Positions 11,196 to 25,200 of a stretch of 64,000 nucleotides of DNA are shown in pieces. The stretch lies in assembly GCA_027186245.1 (NCBI GenBank), contig CP114482.1, positions 20,355,209-20,419,208 of the forward strand, read 5' to 3'. Within the stretch, counting starts at the first letter, position 1; each line of letters starts with the position of its first letter. Both the position numbers and the translations under genes were made by a program. This DNA comes from Coriaria nepalensis (taxonomy: Eukaryota > Streptophyta > Magnoliopsida > Cucurbitales > Coriariaceae). Below the pieces are notes generated by a model that did not search any database, was not told the origin of the DNA, and was given only the letters and a program-made list of their open reading frames with translations.

Positions 11196-14100
11196 GACTC
11201 AATGACATGATTTTAAGGCGAAAAGGATGCATAGTTGCCTTCAATTATTGAATTGGAAGTTCTGAACGAAAGTCGTGTTTGAAGTGCGAAAAAATAGAAT
11301 TCTTTCGAATTACTTTTAATTGATTTAATGACTAGAGAAGACTCAATGACTTGATTTTAAGGCTAAACAAACGCATAACTGCCTTCAATAGATCAATTGC
11401 ATGTTTTGCACAAAAGTCGTGTTTGAAATGCGAAAATAGAATTCGTTTGAATTGATTTCGAATGATTTACTGACTAAAAGTGACTCAATGACATGATTTT
11501 AAGGCTATACAAATGCCTAGTTGCCTTCAAAAGATCCATTGCAAATTATGTACAAAAGCCGTGGTTCTGGTGCGAAAAAAGATTTTGTTTAAATTTCTTT
11601 GAAATGATTTAATTACTAGAAGAGACTCGATGACATGATTTCAAGGCTAAACAATGGATAATTTGCTTGAATAGATCAATTGCAAGTTATGCACAAAAGT
11701 CTCGTTTAAAGAGCGAAAATAGAATTTGTTCGTAATGGTTTTAAATGATTTGATGACTAGAAGAGACTCAATGACATGATTTGAAGGCGAAAAAGATGCA
11801 TAGTTGCCTTCAATTGTTGAATTGGAAGTTCTGAACGAAAGTCGTGTTTGAAGTGCGAAAAAATAGAATTCTTTCGAATTACTTTTAATTGATTTAATGA
11901 CTAGAGAAGACTCAATGACATGATTTTAAGGCTAAACAAACGCATAATTGCCTTCAATAGATCAATTGCATGTTTTGCACTAAAGTCGTGTTTGAAATGC
12001 GAAAATAGAATTCGTTTGAATAGATTCTGAATGATTTACTGACTAAAAGTGACTCAATGACATGATTTTAAGGCTATACAAATTCCTAGTTGCCTTCAAA
12101 AGATCCATTGCAAATTATGTACAAAAGCCGTGGTTCTGGTGCGAAAAAAGATTTCGTTTAAATTTCTTTGAAATGATTGAATTACTAGAAGAGACTCGAT
12201 GACATGATTTCAAGGCTAAACAATGGATAATTTGCTTGAATAGATCAATTGCAAGTTATGCACAAAAGTCTCGTTTAAAGAGCGAAAATAGAATTTGTTC
12301 GTAATGGTTTTAAATGATTTGATGACTAGAAGAGACTCAATGACATGATTTTAAGGCGAAAAAGATGCATAGTTGCCTTCAATTGTTGAATTGGAAGTTC
12401 TGAACGAAAGTCGTGTTTGAAGTGCGAAAAAATAGAATTCTTTCGAGTTACTTTTAATTGATTTAATGACTAGAGAAGACTCAATGACATGATTTTAAGG
12501 CTAAACAAACGCATAATTGCCTTCAATAGATCAATTGCATGTTTTGCACAAAAGTCGTGTTTGAAATGCGAAAATAGAATTCGTTTGAATTGATTCTGAA
12601 TGATTTACTGACTAAAAGTGACTCAATGACATGATTTTAAGGCTATACAAATGCCTAGTTGCCTTCAAAAGATCCATTGCAAATTGTGTACAAAAGCCGT
12701 GGTTCTGGTGCGAAAAAAGATTTCGTTTAAATTTCTTTGAAATGATTTAATTACTAGAAGAGACTCGATGACATGATTTCAAGGCTAAACAATGGATAAT
12801 TTGCTTGAATAGATCAATTGCAAGTTATGCACAAAAGTCTCGATTGAAGAGCGAAAATAGAATTTGTTCAAAATGCTTTCAAATGATTTGATGACTAGAG
12901 GAGACTCAATGACATGATTTTAAGGCTAAAAAGATGCAATGTTGCCTTCAATTATTGAATTGAAAGTTCTGAACGAAAGTCGTGTTTGAAGTGCGAAAAA
13001 ATAGAATTCTTTCGAATTACTTTTAATTGATTTAATGACTAGAGAAGACTCAATGACATGATTTTAAGGCTAAACAAACGCATAATTGCCTTCAATAGAT
13101 CAATTGCATGTTTTGCACTAAAGTCGTGTTTGAAATGCGAAAATAGAATTCGTTTGAATTGATTCTGAATGATTTACTGACTAAAAGTGACTCAATGATA
13201 TGATATTAAGGCTATTAAAATGCCTAGTTGCCTTCAAAAGATACTTTGAAAATTATGTACAAAAGCCGTGGTTCAGGTGCGAAAAAAGATTTCGTTTAAA
13301 TTTCTTTGAAATGATTTAATTACTAGAAGAGACTCGATGACATGATTTCAAGGCTAAACAATAGATAATTTGCTTGAATAGATCAATTGCAAGTTATGTA
13401 CAAAAGTCTCGTTTAAAGAGCGAAAATAGAATTTGTTCGTAATGGTTTTAAATGATTTGACGACTAGAAGAGACTCAATGACATGATTTTAAGGCTAAAA
13501 AGATGCATAGTTGCCTTCAATTATTGAATTGAAAGTTCCGAACGAAAGTCGTGTTTGAAGTGCGAAAAAATAGAATTCTTTCGAATTACTTTTAATTGAT
13601 TTAATGACTAGAGAAGACTCAATGACATGATTTTAAGGCTAAACAAACGCATAATTGCCTTCAATAGATCAATTGCATGTTTTGCACTAAAGTCGTGTTT
13701 GAAATGCGAAAATAGAATTCGTTTGAATTGATTCTGAATGATTTACGGACTAAAAGTGACTCAATGACATGATATTAAGGCTATTAAAATGCCTAGTTGC
13801 CTTCAAAAGATCCTTTGAAAATTATGTACAAAAGCCGTGGTTCAGGTGCGAAAAAAGATTTCGTTTAAATTTCTTTGAAATGATTTAATTACTAGAAGAG
13901 ACTCGATTACATGATTTCAAGGCTAAACAATAGATAATTTGCTTGAATAGATCAATAGCAAGTTATGTACAAAAGTCTCGTTTAAAGAGCGAAAATAGAA
14001 TATGTTCGTAATGGTTTTAAATGATTTGACGACTAGAAGAGACTCAATGACATGATTTTAAGGCTAAAAAGATGCATAGTTGCCTTCAATTATTGAATTG

Positions 14101-17100
14101 AAAGTTCCGAACGAAAGTCGTGTTTGAAGTGCGAAAAAATAGAATTCTTTTGAATTACTTTTAATTGATTTAATGACTGGAGAAGACTCAATGACATGAT
14201 TTTAAGGCTAAACAAACACATAATTGCCTTCAATAGATCAATTGCATGTTTTGCACTAAAGTCGTGTTTGAAATGCGAAAATAGAATTCGTTTGAATTGA
14301 TTTTGAATGATTTACTGAGCAAAAGTGACTCAATGACATTATATTAAGGCTATAAAAATGCCTAGTTGCCTTCAAAAGATCCTTTGAAAATTATGTACAA
14401 AAGCCGTGGTTCAGGTGCGAAAAAATATTTCGTTTAAATTTCTTTGAAATGATTTAATTACTAGAAGAGACTCGATGACATGATTTCGAGGCTGAACAAT
14501 GGATAATTTGCTTGAATAGATCAATCGCAAGTTATGCACCAAACTCTCGTTTAAAGAGCGAAAATAGAATTTGTTCGTAATGGTTCTAAATGATTTGATG
14601 ACTAGAAGAGACTCAATGACATGATTTTAAGGCGAAAAAGATGCATAGTTGCCTTCAATTGTTGAATTGGAAGTTCTGAACGAAAGTCGTGTTTGAAGTG
14701 CGAAAAAATAGAATTCTTTCGAATTCCTATTAATTGATTTAATGACTAGAGAAGACTCAATGACATGATTTTAAGGCTAAACAAACCCATAATTGCCTTC
14801 AATAGATCAATTGCATGTTTTGCACAAAAGTCGTGTTCGAAATGCGAAAATCGAATTCGTTTGAATTGATTCTGAATGATTTACTGACTAAAGGTGACTC
14901 AATGACATGATTTTAAGGCTAAAAAGATGCATAGTTGAATTTAAAAGATCCATTGCAAATTATGCACGAAAGTATTGGTTCAAGTGCGAAAAAAGATTTC
15001 GTTCGAATTTCTTTGAAATGATTTAATTACTAAAAGAGACTCAGTGACATGATTTCAAGGCTAAACAATGGATAATTTGGTTGAATAGATCAATTGCAAG
15101 TTATGTACAAAAGTCTCGTTTAAAGAGCGAAAATAGAATTTGTTCGTAATTGTTTTAAATGATTTGATGACTAGAAGAGACTCAATGACATGATTTTAAG
15201 GCTAAAAAGATGCATAGTTGCCTTCAATTATTGAATTGAAAGTTCTGAACGAAAGTCGTGTTTGAAGTGCGAAAAAATTGAATTCTTTCGAATTACTTTT
15301 AATTGATTTAATGACTAGAGAAGACTCAATGACATGATTTTAAGGCTAAACAAACGCATAATTGCCTTCAATAGATCAATTGCATGTTTTGCACAAAAGT
15401 CGTGTTTGAAATGCGAAAATAGAATTCGTTTGAATTGAATTCGAATGATTTACTGACTAAAAGTGACTCAATGACATGATTTTAAGGCTAAAAAGATGCA
15501 TAGTTGAATTTAGAAGATCCATTGCAAATTATGCACGAAAGTATTGGTTCAAGTCCGAAAAAAGATTTCGTTCGAATTTCTATGAAATGATTTAATTACT
15601 AGAAGAGACTCGATGACATGATTTCAAGGCTAAATAGAGGATAATTTGCTTGAATATATCAATTGCAAGTTATGTACAAAAGTCTCGTTTAAAGAGCAAA
15701 AATAGAATTTGTTCGTAATGGTTTTATATGATTTGATGAGTAGGCGAGACTCAATGACATGATTTTAAGGCTAAAAAGATGCATAGTTGCCTTCAATTAT
15801 TGAATTGAAAGTTCCGAACGAAAGTCGTGTTTGAAGTGCGAAAAAATAGAATTCTTTTGAATTACTTTTAATTGATTTAATGACTAAAGAAGACTCAATG
15901 ACATGATTTTAAGGCTAAACAAACCCATAATTGCCTTCAATAGATCAATTGCCTGTTTTGCACTAAAGTTGTGTTTGAAGTGCGAAAATAGAATTCATTT
16001 GAATTGATTTTGAATGATTTACTGACCAAAAGTGACTCAATGACATGATTTAAAGGCTATACAAATGCCTAGTTGCCTTCAAAAGATCCATTGCAAATTA
16101 TGTACAAAAGCCGTGGTTCAGGTGCGAAAAAAGATTTTGTATAAATTTCTTTGAAATGATTTAATTACTAGAAGAGACTCGATGACATGATTTCAAGGCT
16201 AAACAATGGATAATTTGCTTGAATAGATCAATTGCAAGTTATGCACAAAAGTCCCGTTTAAAGAGTGGAAATGGAATTTGTTTGTAATGCTTTCAAATGA
16301 TTTGATGACTAGAAAAGACTCAATGACATGATTTTAAGGCTAAAAAGATGCATAGTTGCCTTCAATGGTTGAATCAGAAGTTCTGAACGAAAGTCATGTT
16401 TGAAGTGCGAAAAAATAGAATTCTTTCGAATTACTTTTAATTGATTTAATGAATAGAGAAGACTCAATGACCTGATTTTAAGGATAAACAAACGCATAAT
16501 TGCCTTCAATAGATCAATTGCATGTTTTGCACTAAATTCGTGTTTGAAATGCGAAAATAGAATTCGTTTGAATTGATTTTGAATGATTTACTGACTAAAA
16601 GTGACTCAATGACATGATTTTAAGGCTATAAAAATGCCTAGTTGCCTTCAAAAGATCCTTTGAAAATTATGTACAAAAGCCGTGGTTCAGGTGCGAAAAA
16701 AGATTTCGTTTAAATTTCTTTGAAATGATTTAATTACTAGAAGAGACTCGATGACATGATTGCAAGGCTAAACAATGGATAATTTGCTTGAATAGATCAA
16801 TTTCAAGTTATGCACAAAAGTCTTGTTTAAAGAGCGTAAATAGAATTTGTTCGTGATGGTTTTAAATGATTTGATGACTAGAAGAGACTCAATGACATGA
16901 TTTTAAGGCGAAAAAGATGCATAGTTGCCTTCAATTGTTGAATTGGAAGTTCTGAACGAAAGTCGTGTTTGAAGTGCGAAAAAATAGAATTCTTTTGAAT
17001 TACTTTTAATTGATTTAATGACTAGAGAAGACTCAATGACATGATTTTAAGGCTAAACAAATGCGTAATTGCCTTCAATAGATCTATTGCATGATTTGCA

Positions 17101-20100
17101 CAAAAGTCGTGTTTGAAATGCGAAAATAGAATTCGTTTGAATTGATTTCGAATGATTTACTGACTAAAAGTGACTCAATGACATGATTTTAAGGCTAAAA
17201 AGATGCATAGTTGAATTTAAAAGATCCATTGCAAATTATGCACGAAAGTATTGGTTCAAATGCGAAAAAAGATTTCGTTCGAATTTCTTTGAAATGATTT
17301 AATTACTAAAAGAGACTCAGTGACATGATTTCAAGGCTAAAAAATGGATAATTTGCTTGAATAGATCAATTGCAAGTTATGTACAAAAGTCTCGTTTAAA
17401 GTGCGAAAATAGAATTAGTTCGTAATGGTTTTAAATGATTTGATGAGTAGAAGAGACTCAATGACATGATTTTAAGGCTAAAATAATACATAGTTGCCTT
17501 CAATTATTGAATTGAAAGTTCTGAACGAAAGTCGTGTTTGAAGTGCGAAAAATAGAATTCTTTCGAATTACCTTTAATTGATTTAATGACTAGAGAAGAC
17601 TCAATGACATGATTTTAAGGCTAAACAAATGCATAATTGCCTTCAATATATCAATTGCATGTTTTGCACTAAAGTCGTCTTTGAAATGCGAAAATAGAAT
17701 TCGTTTGAATTGATTTCGAATGATTTACTGACTAAAAGTGACTCAATGACATGATTTTAAGGCTATACAAATGCCTAGTTGCCTTCAAAAGATCCATTGC
17801 AAATTATGCACCAAAGCCGTGGTTCAGGTGCGAAAAAAGATTTCGTTCGAATTTCTTTGAAATGATTTAATTACTAAAAGAGACTCAGTGACATGATTTC
17901 AAGGCCAAAATAATGGATAATTTGCTTGAATAGATCAATTGCAAGTTATGTACAAAAGTATCGTTTAAAGAGCAAAAATAGAATTTGTTCGTAATGGTTT
18001 TAAATGATTTGATGACTAGAAGAGACTCAATGACATGATTTTAAGTCGAAAAAGATGCATAGTTGCCTTCAATTGTTGAATTGGAAGTTCTGAACGAAAG
18101 TCGTGTTTGAAGTGCGAAAAAATAGAATTCTTTCGAATTACTTTTAATTTATTTAATGACTAGAGAAGACTCAATGACATGATCTTAAGGGTAAACAAAC
18201 GCATAATTGCCTTCTATAGATCAATTGCATGTTTTGCACTAAAGTCGTGTTTGAAATGCGAAAATAGAATTCGTTTGAATTGATTTTGAATGATTTACTG
18301 ACCAAAAGTGACTCAATGACATGATTTTAAGGCTATACAAATGCCTAGTTGCCTTCAAAAGATCCATTGCAAATTATGTACAAAAGCCGTGGTTCAGGTG
18401 CGAAAAAAGATTTCGTATAAATTTCTTTGAAATGATTTAATTACTAGAAGAGACTCGATGACATGATTTCAAGGCTAAACAATGGATGATTTGCTTGAAT
18501 AGATGAATTGCAAGTTATGCACAAAAGTCTCGTTTAAAGAGTGGAAATAGAATTTGTTTGTAATGCTTTCAAATGATTTGATGACTAGAAAAGACTCAAT
18601 GACATGATTTTAAGGCTAAAAAGATGCATAGTTGCCTTCAATGGTTGAATTGGAAGTTCTGAACGAAAGTCATGTTTGAAGTGCGAACAAATAGAATTCT
18701 TTCGAATTACTTTTAATTGATTTAATGAATAGAGAAGACTCTATGACATGATTTTAAGGCTAAACAAACGCATAATTGCCTTCAATATATCAATTGTATG
18801 TTTTGCACTAAAGTCGTGTTTGAAATGCGAAAATAGAATTCGTTTGAATTGATTTTGAATGATTTACTAACTAAAAGTGACTCAATGATATGATTTTAAG
18901 GCTATAAAAATGCCTAGTTGCCTTCAAAAGATCCTTTGCAAATTATGTACAAAAGCCGTGGTTCAGATGCGAAAGTAGAATTCGTTCGAATTTCTTTGAA
19001 ATGTATTAATTACTAGAAGAGACTTGATGACATGATTTCGAGGCTAAACAATGGATAATTTACTTTAATAGATCAATTGCGAGTTATGCACAAAAGTCTC
19101 ATTTACGGAGCGAAAATAGAATTTGTTCTTAAAGCTTTCAAATGATTTGATGACTAGAAAAGACTCAATGACATGATTTTAAGGCTAAAAAGATGCATAG
19201 TTGCCTTCAATGATTGAATTGGAATTTCAGACGAAAGTCGTGTTTGAAGTGCGAAAAAATAGAATTCTTTCGAATTACTTTTAATTGATTTAATGACTAG
19301 AGAAGACTCAATGACATGATTTTAAGGCTAAACAAATGCGTAATTGCCTTCAATAGATCTATTGCATGATTTGCACAAAAGTCGTGTTTGAAATGCGAAA
19401 ATAGAATTCGTTTGAATTGATTTCGAATGATTTACTGACTAAAAGTGACTCAATGACATGATTTTAAGGCTAAAAAGATGCATAGTTGAATTTAAAAGAT
19501 CCATTGCAAATTATGTACGAAAGTCGTGGTTCAAGTGCAAAAATAAATTTTGTTCCATTTGCTTTGAAATGATTTAATTACTAAAAGAGACTCAATGACA
19601 TGATTTCAAGGATAAACAAAGGATAATTTGCTTGAACAGATCAATTGCAAGTTATGCACAAAAGTCTCGTTTAAAGAGTGGAAATAGAATTTGTTTGTAA
19701 TGCTTTCAAATGATTTGATGACTAGTAAAGAATCAATGACATGATTTTAAGGCTAAAAAGATGCATAGTTGCCTTCAATGGTTGAATTGGAAGTTCTGAA
19801 CGAAAGTCGTGTTTGAAGTGCGAAAAAATAGAATTCTTTCGAATTACTTTTAATTGATTTAATGACCAGAGAAGACTCAATGACATGATTTTAAGGCTAA
19901 ACAAACGCATAATTGCCTTCAATATATCAATTGCATGTTTTGCACTAAAGTCGTGTTTGAAATGCGAAAATAGAATTCGTTTGAATTGATTTTGAATGAT
20001 TTACTGACTAAAAGTGACTCAATGACATGATTTTAAGGCTATACAAATGCCTAGTTGCCTTCAAAAGATCCTTTGGAAATTATGGACAAAAGCCGTGGTT

Positions 20101-20298
20101 CAGGTGCGAAAAAAGATTTCGTTTAAATTTCTTTGAAATGATTTAATTACTAGAAGAGACTCGATGACATGATTTCAAGGCTAAACAATGGATAATTTGC
20201 TTGAATAGATCAATTTCAAGTTATGCACAAAAGTCTCATTTAAAGAGCGAAAATAGAATTTGTTCATAATGGTTTTAAATGATTTGATGACTAGAAAA
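11196..20298. repeat. Sixteen regular tetrameric HOR units
   Basis: M1 starts run at 569-bp steps from 11196 to 19730, with one 568-bp step caused by a base lost near 19228 ('ggaatttcagacg'). No block duplication as clean as the one at 1-9104 is visible. Neighbouring units differ at several sites, and M3 alternates between the 'tgtacaaaagccgtgg' form and the M1-headed form (for example at 14895, 15464, 17171 and 19447). A compensating base loss (near 17549) and gain (near 17910) lie in one unit. I see nothing but satellite here. Confidence 0.9.
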
Positions 20299-21009
20299 GA
20301 CTCAATGACATGATTTTACGGCTAGAAAGATGCATAGTTGCCTTCAATTGTTGAATTAGAATTTCTGAACGAAAGTCGTCTTTGAAGTGCGAAAAAATAG
20401 AATTCTTTCGAATTACTTTTAATTGATTTAATGACTAGAGAAGACTCAATGACATGATTTTAAGGCTAAACAAACGCATAATTGCCTTCAATAGATCAAT
20501 TGCATGTTTTGCACAAAAGTCGTGTTTGAAATGCGAAAATAGAAATCGTTTGAATTGATTTCGAATGATTTATTGACTAAAAGTGACTCAATGACATGAT
20601 TTTAAGGCTATACAAACGCATAGTTGCGTTCAATAGATCAATTGCATGTTTTGCACAAAAGTCGTGTTTGAAATACAAAAATAGAATTCGTTTGAATTGA
20701 TTTTGAATGATTTACTGACTAAAAGTGACTCAATGACATGATTTTAAGGCTATACAAATGCCTAGTTGCCTTCAAAAGATCCATTGCAAATTATGCACGA
20801 AAGTATTGGTTCAAGTGCGAAAAAAGATTTCGTTCGAATTTCTTTGAAATGATTTAATTACTAAAAGAGACTCAATGACATGATTTCAAGGCTAAACAAA
20901 GGATAATTTGCTTAAATAGATCAATTGCAAGTTATGCACAAAAGTCTCGTTTAAAGAGCGAAAATAGAATTTGTTCGTAATGCTTTCAAATGATTTGATG
21001 ACTAGAAGA
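20299..21009. repeat. Pentameric HOR with an extra M2-like monomer, copy 1
   Basis: The unit is 711 bp and has five monomers: M1 20299, M2 20443, extra monomer 20585, M3 20727, M4 20869. The extra monomer starts like M3 ('ctatacaaacgcatag') but continues like M2 ('caatagatcaattgcatg'), so it is an M3/M2 hybrid. It carries 'gttgcgttc', which I saw only here and in the second pentamer. M1 of this unit has the rare 'tttacggctagaaag'. Confidence 0.9.
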
Positions 21010-21578
21010 GACTCAATGACACGATTTTAAGGCTAAAAAGATGCATAGTTGCCTTCAATGGTTGAATTGGAAGTTCTGAACGAAAGTCGTGTTTGAAGTG
21101 CGAAAAAATAGAATTCTTTCGAATTACTTTTAATTGATTTAATGACTAGAGAAGACTCAATGACATGATTTTAAGGCTAAACAAACGCATAATTGCCTTC
21201 AATATATCAATTGCATGTTTTGCACTAAAGTCGTGTTTGAAATGCGAAAATAGAATTCGTTTGAATTGATTTTGAATGATTTACTGACTAAAAGTGACTC
21301 AATGACATGATTTTAAGGCTATACAAATGCCTAGTTGCCTTCAAAAGATCCTTTGGAAATTATGTACAAAAGCCGTGGTTCAGGTGCGAAAAAAGATTTC
21401 GTTTAAATTTCTTTGAAATGATTTAATTACTAGAAGAGACTCGATGACATTATTTCAAGGCTAAACAATGGATAATTTGCTTGAATAGATCAATTTCAAG
21501 TTATGCACAAAAGTCTCATTTAAAGAGCGAAAATAGAATTTGTTCATAATGGTTTTAAATGATTTGATGACTAGAAAA
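21010..21578. repeat. Regular tetramer between the two pentamers
   Basis: A normal 569-bp unit. With the preceding pentamer it makes a nine-monomer, 1280-bp period: the unusual 'tacggctag' of M1 lies at 20317 and again at 21597. Confidence 0.9.
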
Positions 21579-22289
21579 GACTCAATGACATGATTTTACG
21601 GCTAGAAAGATGCATAGTTGCCTTCAATTGTTGAATTAGAATTTCTGAACGAAAGTCGTCTTTGAAGTGCGAAAAAATAGAATTCTTTCGAATTACTTTT
21701 AATTGATTTAATGACTAGAGAAGACTCAATGACATGATTTTAAGGCTAAACAAACGCATAATTGCCTTCAATAGATCAATTGCATGTTTTGCACAAAAGT
21801 CGTGTTTGAAATGCGAAAATAGAAATCGTTTGAATTGATTTCGAATGATTTATTGACTAAAAGTGACTCAATGACATGATTTTAAGGCTATACAAACGCA
21901 TAGTTGCGTTCAATAGATCAATTGCATGATTTGCACAAAAGTCGTGTTTGAAATGCAAAAATAGAATTCGTTTGAATTGATTTTGAATGATTTACTGACT
22001 AAAAGTGACTCAATGACATGATTTTAAGGCTATACAAATGCCTAGTTGCCTTCAAAAGATCCATTGCAAATTATGCACGAAAGTATTGGTTCAAGTGCGA
22101 AAAAAGATTTCGATCGAATTTCTTTGAAATGATTTAATTACTAAAAGAGACTCAATGACATCATTTCAAGGCTAAACAAAAGATAATTTGCTTAAATAGA
22201 TCAATTGCAAGTTATGCACAAAAGTCTCGTTTAAAGAGTGGAAATAGAATTTGTTTGTAATGCTTTCAAATGATTTGATGACTAGAAGA
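21579..22289. repeat. Pentameric HOR, copy 2
   Basis: A second 711-bp, five-monomer unit with the same M3/M2 hybrid ('cgcatagttgcgttcaat' near 21897) and the same rare M1 marks as 20299-21009. It differs at a few bases, for example 'gcatgatttgc' against 'gcatgttttgc' in the hybrid and 'tttcgatcg' against 'tttcgttcg' in M3. It arose by duplication of 1280 bp (tetramer plus pentamer). Confidence 0.9.
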
Positions 22290-25200
22290 GACTCAATGAC
22301 ATGATTTTAAGGCTAAAAAGAGTCATAGTTGCCTTCAATTAGAGAATTGGAAGTTCTGAACGAAAGTCGTGTTTGTAGCGCGAAAAAATAGAGATCATTC
22401 GAATTACTTTTAATTGATTTAATGACTAGAGAGGACTCAATGACATGATTTTAAGGCTAGACAAATGCATAATTGCCTTCAATAGATCAATTGCATGTCT
22501 TGCACAAAAGTTGTGTTTGAAATGCGAAAATAGAATTCGTTTGAATTGATTTCGAATGATTTACTGACTAAAAGTGGCTCAATCACATTATTTTCAGGCT
22601 ATACAAATGCCTAGTTGCCTTCAAAAGATCCATTCCAAATTATGCACGAAAGTATTGGTTCAAGTGTGAAAAAAGATTTCGTTCGAATTTCTTTGAAATG
22701 ATTTAATTACTAGAAGAGACTAGATCACATAATTTCAAGGCTAAACAATGGATAATTTGCTTTAATAGATCAATTGCGAGTTATGCACAAAAGTCTCGTT
22801 TAAAGAGTGAAAATAGAATTTGTTCGTAATGCTTTCAAATGATTTGATGACTAGAAAAGACTCAATGACATGATTTTAAGGCTAAAAAGGTGCATAGTTG
22901 CCTTCAATGGTTGAATTGGAAGTTCTGAACAAAAGTCGTCTTTGAAGTGCGAAAAAATAGAATTCTTTCGAATTACTTTTAATTGATTTAATGACTAGAG
23001 AAGACTCAATGACATGATTTTAAGGCTAAACAAACCCATAATTGCCTTCAATAGATCAATTGCATGTTTTGCACAAAAGTCGTGTTTGAAATGCAAAAAT
23101 AGAATTCGTTTGAATTGATTTTGAATGATTTACTGACTAAAAGTGACTCAATGACATGATTTTAAGGCTATACAAATGCCTAGTTGCCTTCAAAAGATCC
23201 ATTGCAAATTATGCACGAAAGTATTGGTTCAAGTGCGAAAAAAGATTTCGTTCGAATTTCTTTGAAATGATTTAATTACTAAAAGAGACTCAATGACATC
23301 ATTTCAAGGCTAAACAAAAGATAATTTGCTTAAATAGATCAATTGCAAGTTATGCACAAAAGTCTCGTTTAAAGAGTGGAAATAGAATTTGTTTGTAATG
23401 CTTTCAAATGATTTGATGACTAGTAAAGACTCAATGACATGATTTTAAGGCTAAAAAGATGCATAGTTGCCTTCAATGGTTGAATTGGAAGTTCTGAACA
23501 AAAGTCGTGTTTGTAGCGCGAAAAAATAGAGATCCTTCGAATTACTTTTAATTGATTTAATGACTAGAGAAGACTCAATGACATGTTTTTAAGGCTAGAC
23601 AAACACATAATTGCCTTCAATAGATCAATTGCATGTCTTGCACAAAAGTCGTGTTTGAAATGCGAAAATAGAATTCGTTTGAATTGATTTCGAATGATTT
23701 ACTGACTAAAAGTGACTCAATGACATGATTTTAAGGCTATACAAATGCCTAGTTGCCTTCAAAAGATCCATTGCAAATTATGCACGGAAGTATTGGTTCA
23801 AGTGTGAAAAAAGATTTCCTTCGAATTTCGTTGAAATGATTTAATTACTAAAAGAGACTCAATGACATGATTTCAAGGCTAAACAAAAGATAATTTGCTT
23901 AAATAGATCAATTGCGAGTTATGCACAAAAGTCTCGTTTATAGAGCGAAAATAGAATTTGTTCGTAATGCTTTCAAATGATTTGAAGACTAGAAGAGACT
24001 CAATGACATGATTTTAAGGCTAAAAAGATGCATAGTTGCCTTCAATTATTGAATTGGAAGTTCTGAACGAAAGTCGTGTTTGTAGCGCGAAAAAATAGAG
24101 ATTTTTCGAATTACTTTTAATTGATTTAATGACTAGAGAAGTGTCAATGACATGATTTTAAGGCTAGACAAACGCATAATTGCATTCAATAGATCAATTG
24201 TATGTTTTGCACAAAAGTCGTGTTTGAAATGCAAAAATAGAATACGTTTGAACTGATTTCGAATGATTTACTGACTAAAAGTGGCTCAATGACATGATTT
24301 TAAAGCTATACAAATGCCTAGTCGCCTTCAAAAGATCCATTGCAAATTATGCACGAAAGTATTGGTTCAGGTGCGAAAAAAGATTTCGTTCAAATTTCTT
24401 TGAAGTGATTTAATTACGAAAAGAGACTCAATGAAATGATTTCAAGGCTAAACAAGGGATAATTTGCTTGAATAGATCAATCGCAAGTTATGCTTAAAAG
24501 TCTCGTTTATAGAGCGAAAATAGAATTTGTTCGTAATGCTTTCAAATGATTTGATGACTAGAAGAGACTCAATGACATGATTTTAAGGCTAAAATCATGC
24601 ATAGTTGCCTTCAATTATTGAATTGGAAGTTCAGAACGAAAGTCGTGTTTGTAGGGCGAAAAAATAGAAATCTTTCGAATTACTTTTAATTGATTTAATG
24701 ACTAGAGAAGACTTAATGACATGATTTTAAGGCTAGACAACCACATAATTGCCTTCAATAGATCAATTGCATGTCTTGCACAAAAGTCGTGTTTGAAATG
24801 CAAAAATAGAATTCGTTTGAATTGATTTCGAATGATTTACTGACTAAAAGTGGCTCAATGACATGATTTTAAAGCTATACAAATGCCTAGTCGCCTTCAA
24901 AAGATCCATTGCAAATTATGCACGAAAGTATATGTTCAAGTGCGAAAAAAGATTTCGTTCGAATTTCTTTGAAATGATTTAATTACTAAAAGAGACTCAA
25001 TGACATGATTTCAAGGCTAAACAAAGGATAATTTGCTTAAATAGATCAATTGCAAGTTATGCACAAAAGTCTCGTTTAAAGAGCGAAAATAGAATTTGTT
25101 TGTAATGCTTTCGAATGATTTGATGACTAGAAGAGACTCAATGACATGATTTTAAGGCTAAAAATATGCATAGTTGCCTTCAATTATTGAATTGGAAGTT

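Noticed and set aside
16309..16509. Minus-strand frames of about 62-66 codons at 16309, 19722, 36790, 39065 and 48168
   Set aside because: They all cover the same part of the repeat (M1 into M2), are interrupted in most other units, and begin and end at repeat positions. They are by-products of the satellite.
17549..17910. Possible insertion or rearrangement because of a one-base phase shift
   Set aside because: One A is lost in the M1 A-run and one base is gained in the following M4, so the unit is again 569 bp. These are independent small indels.
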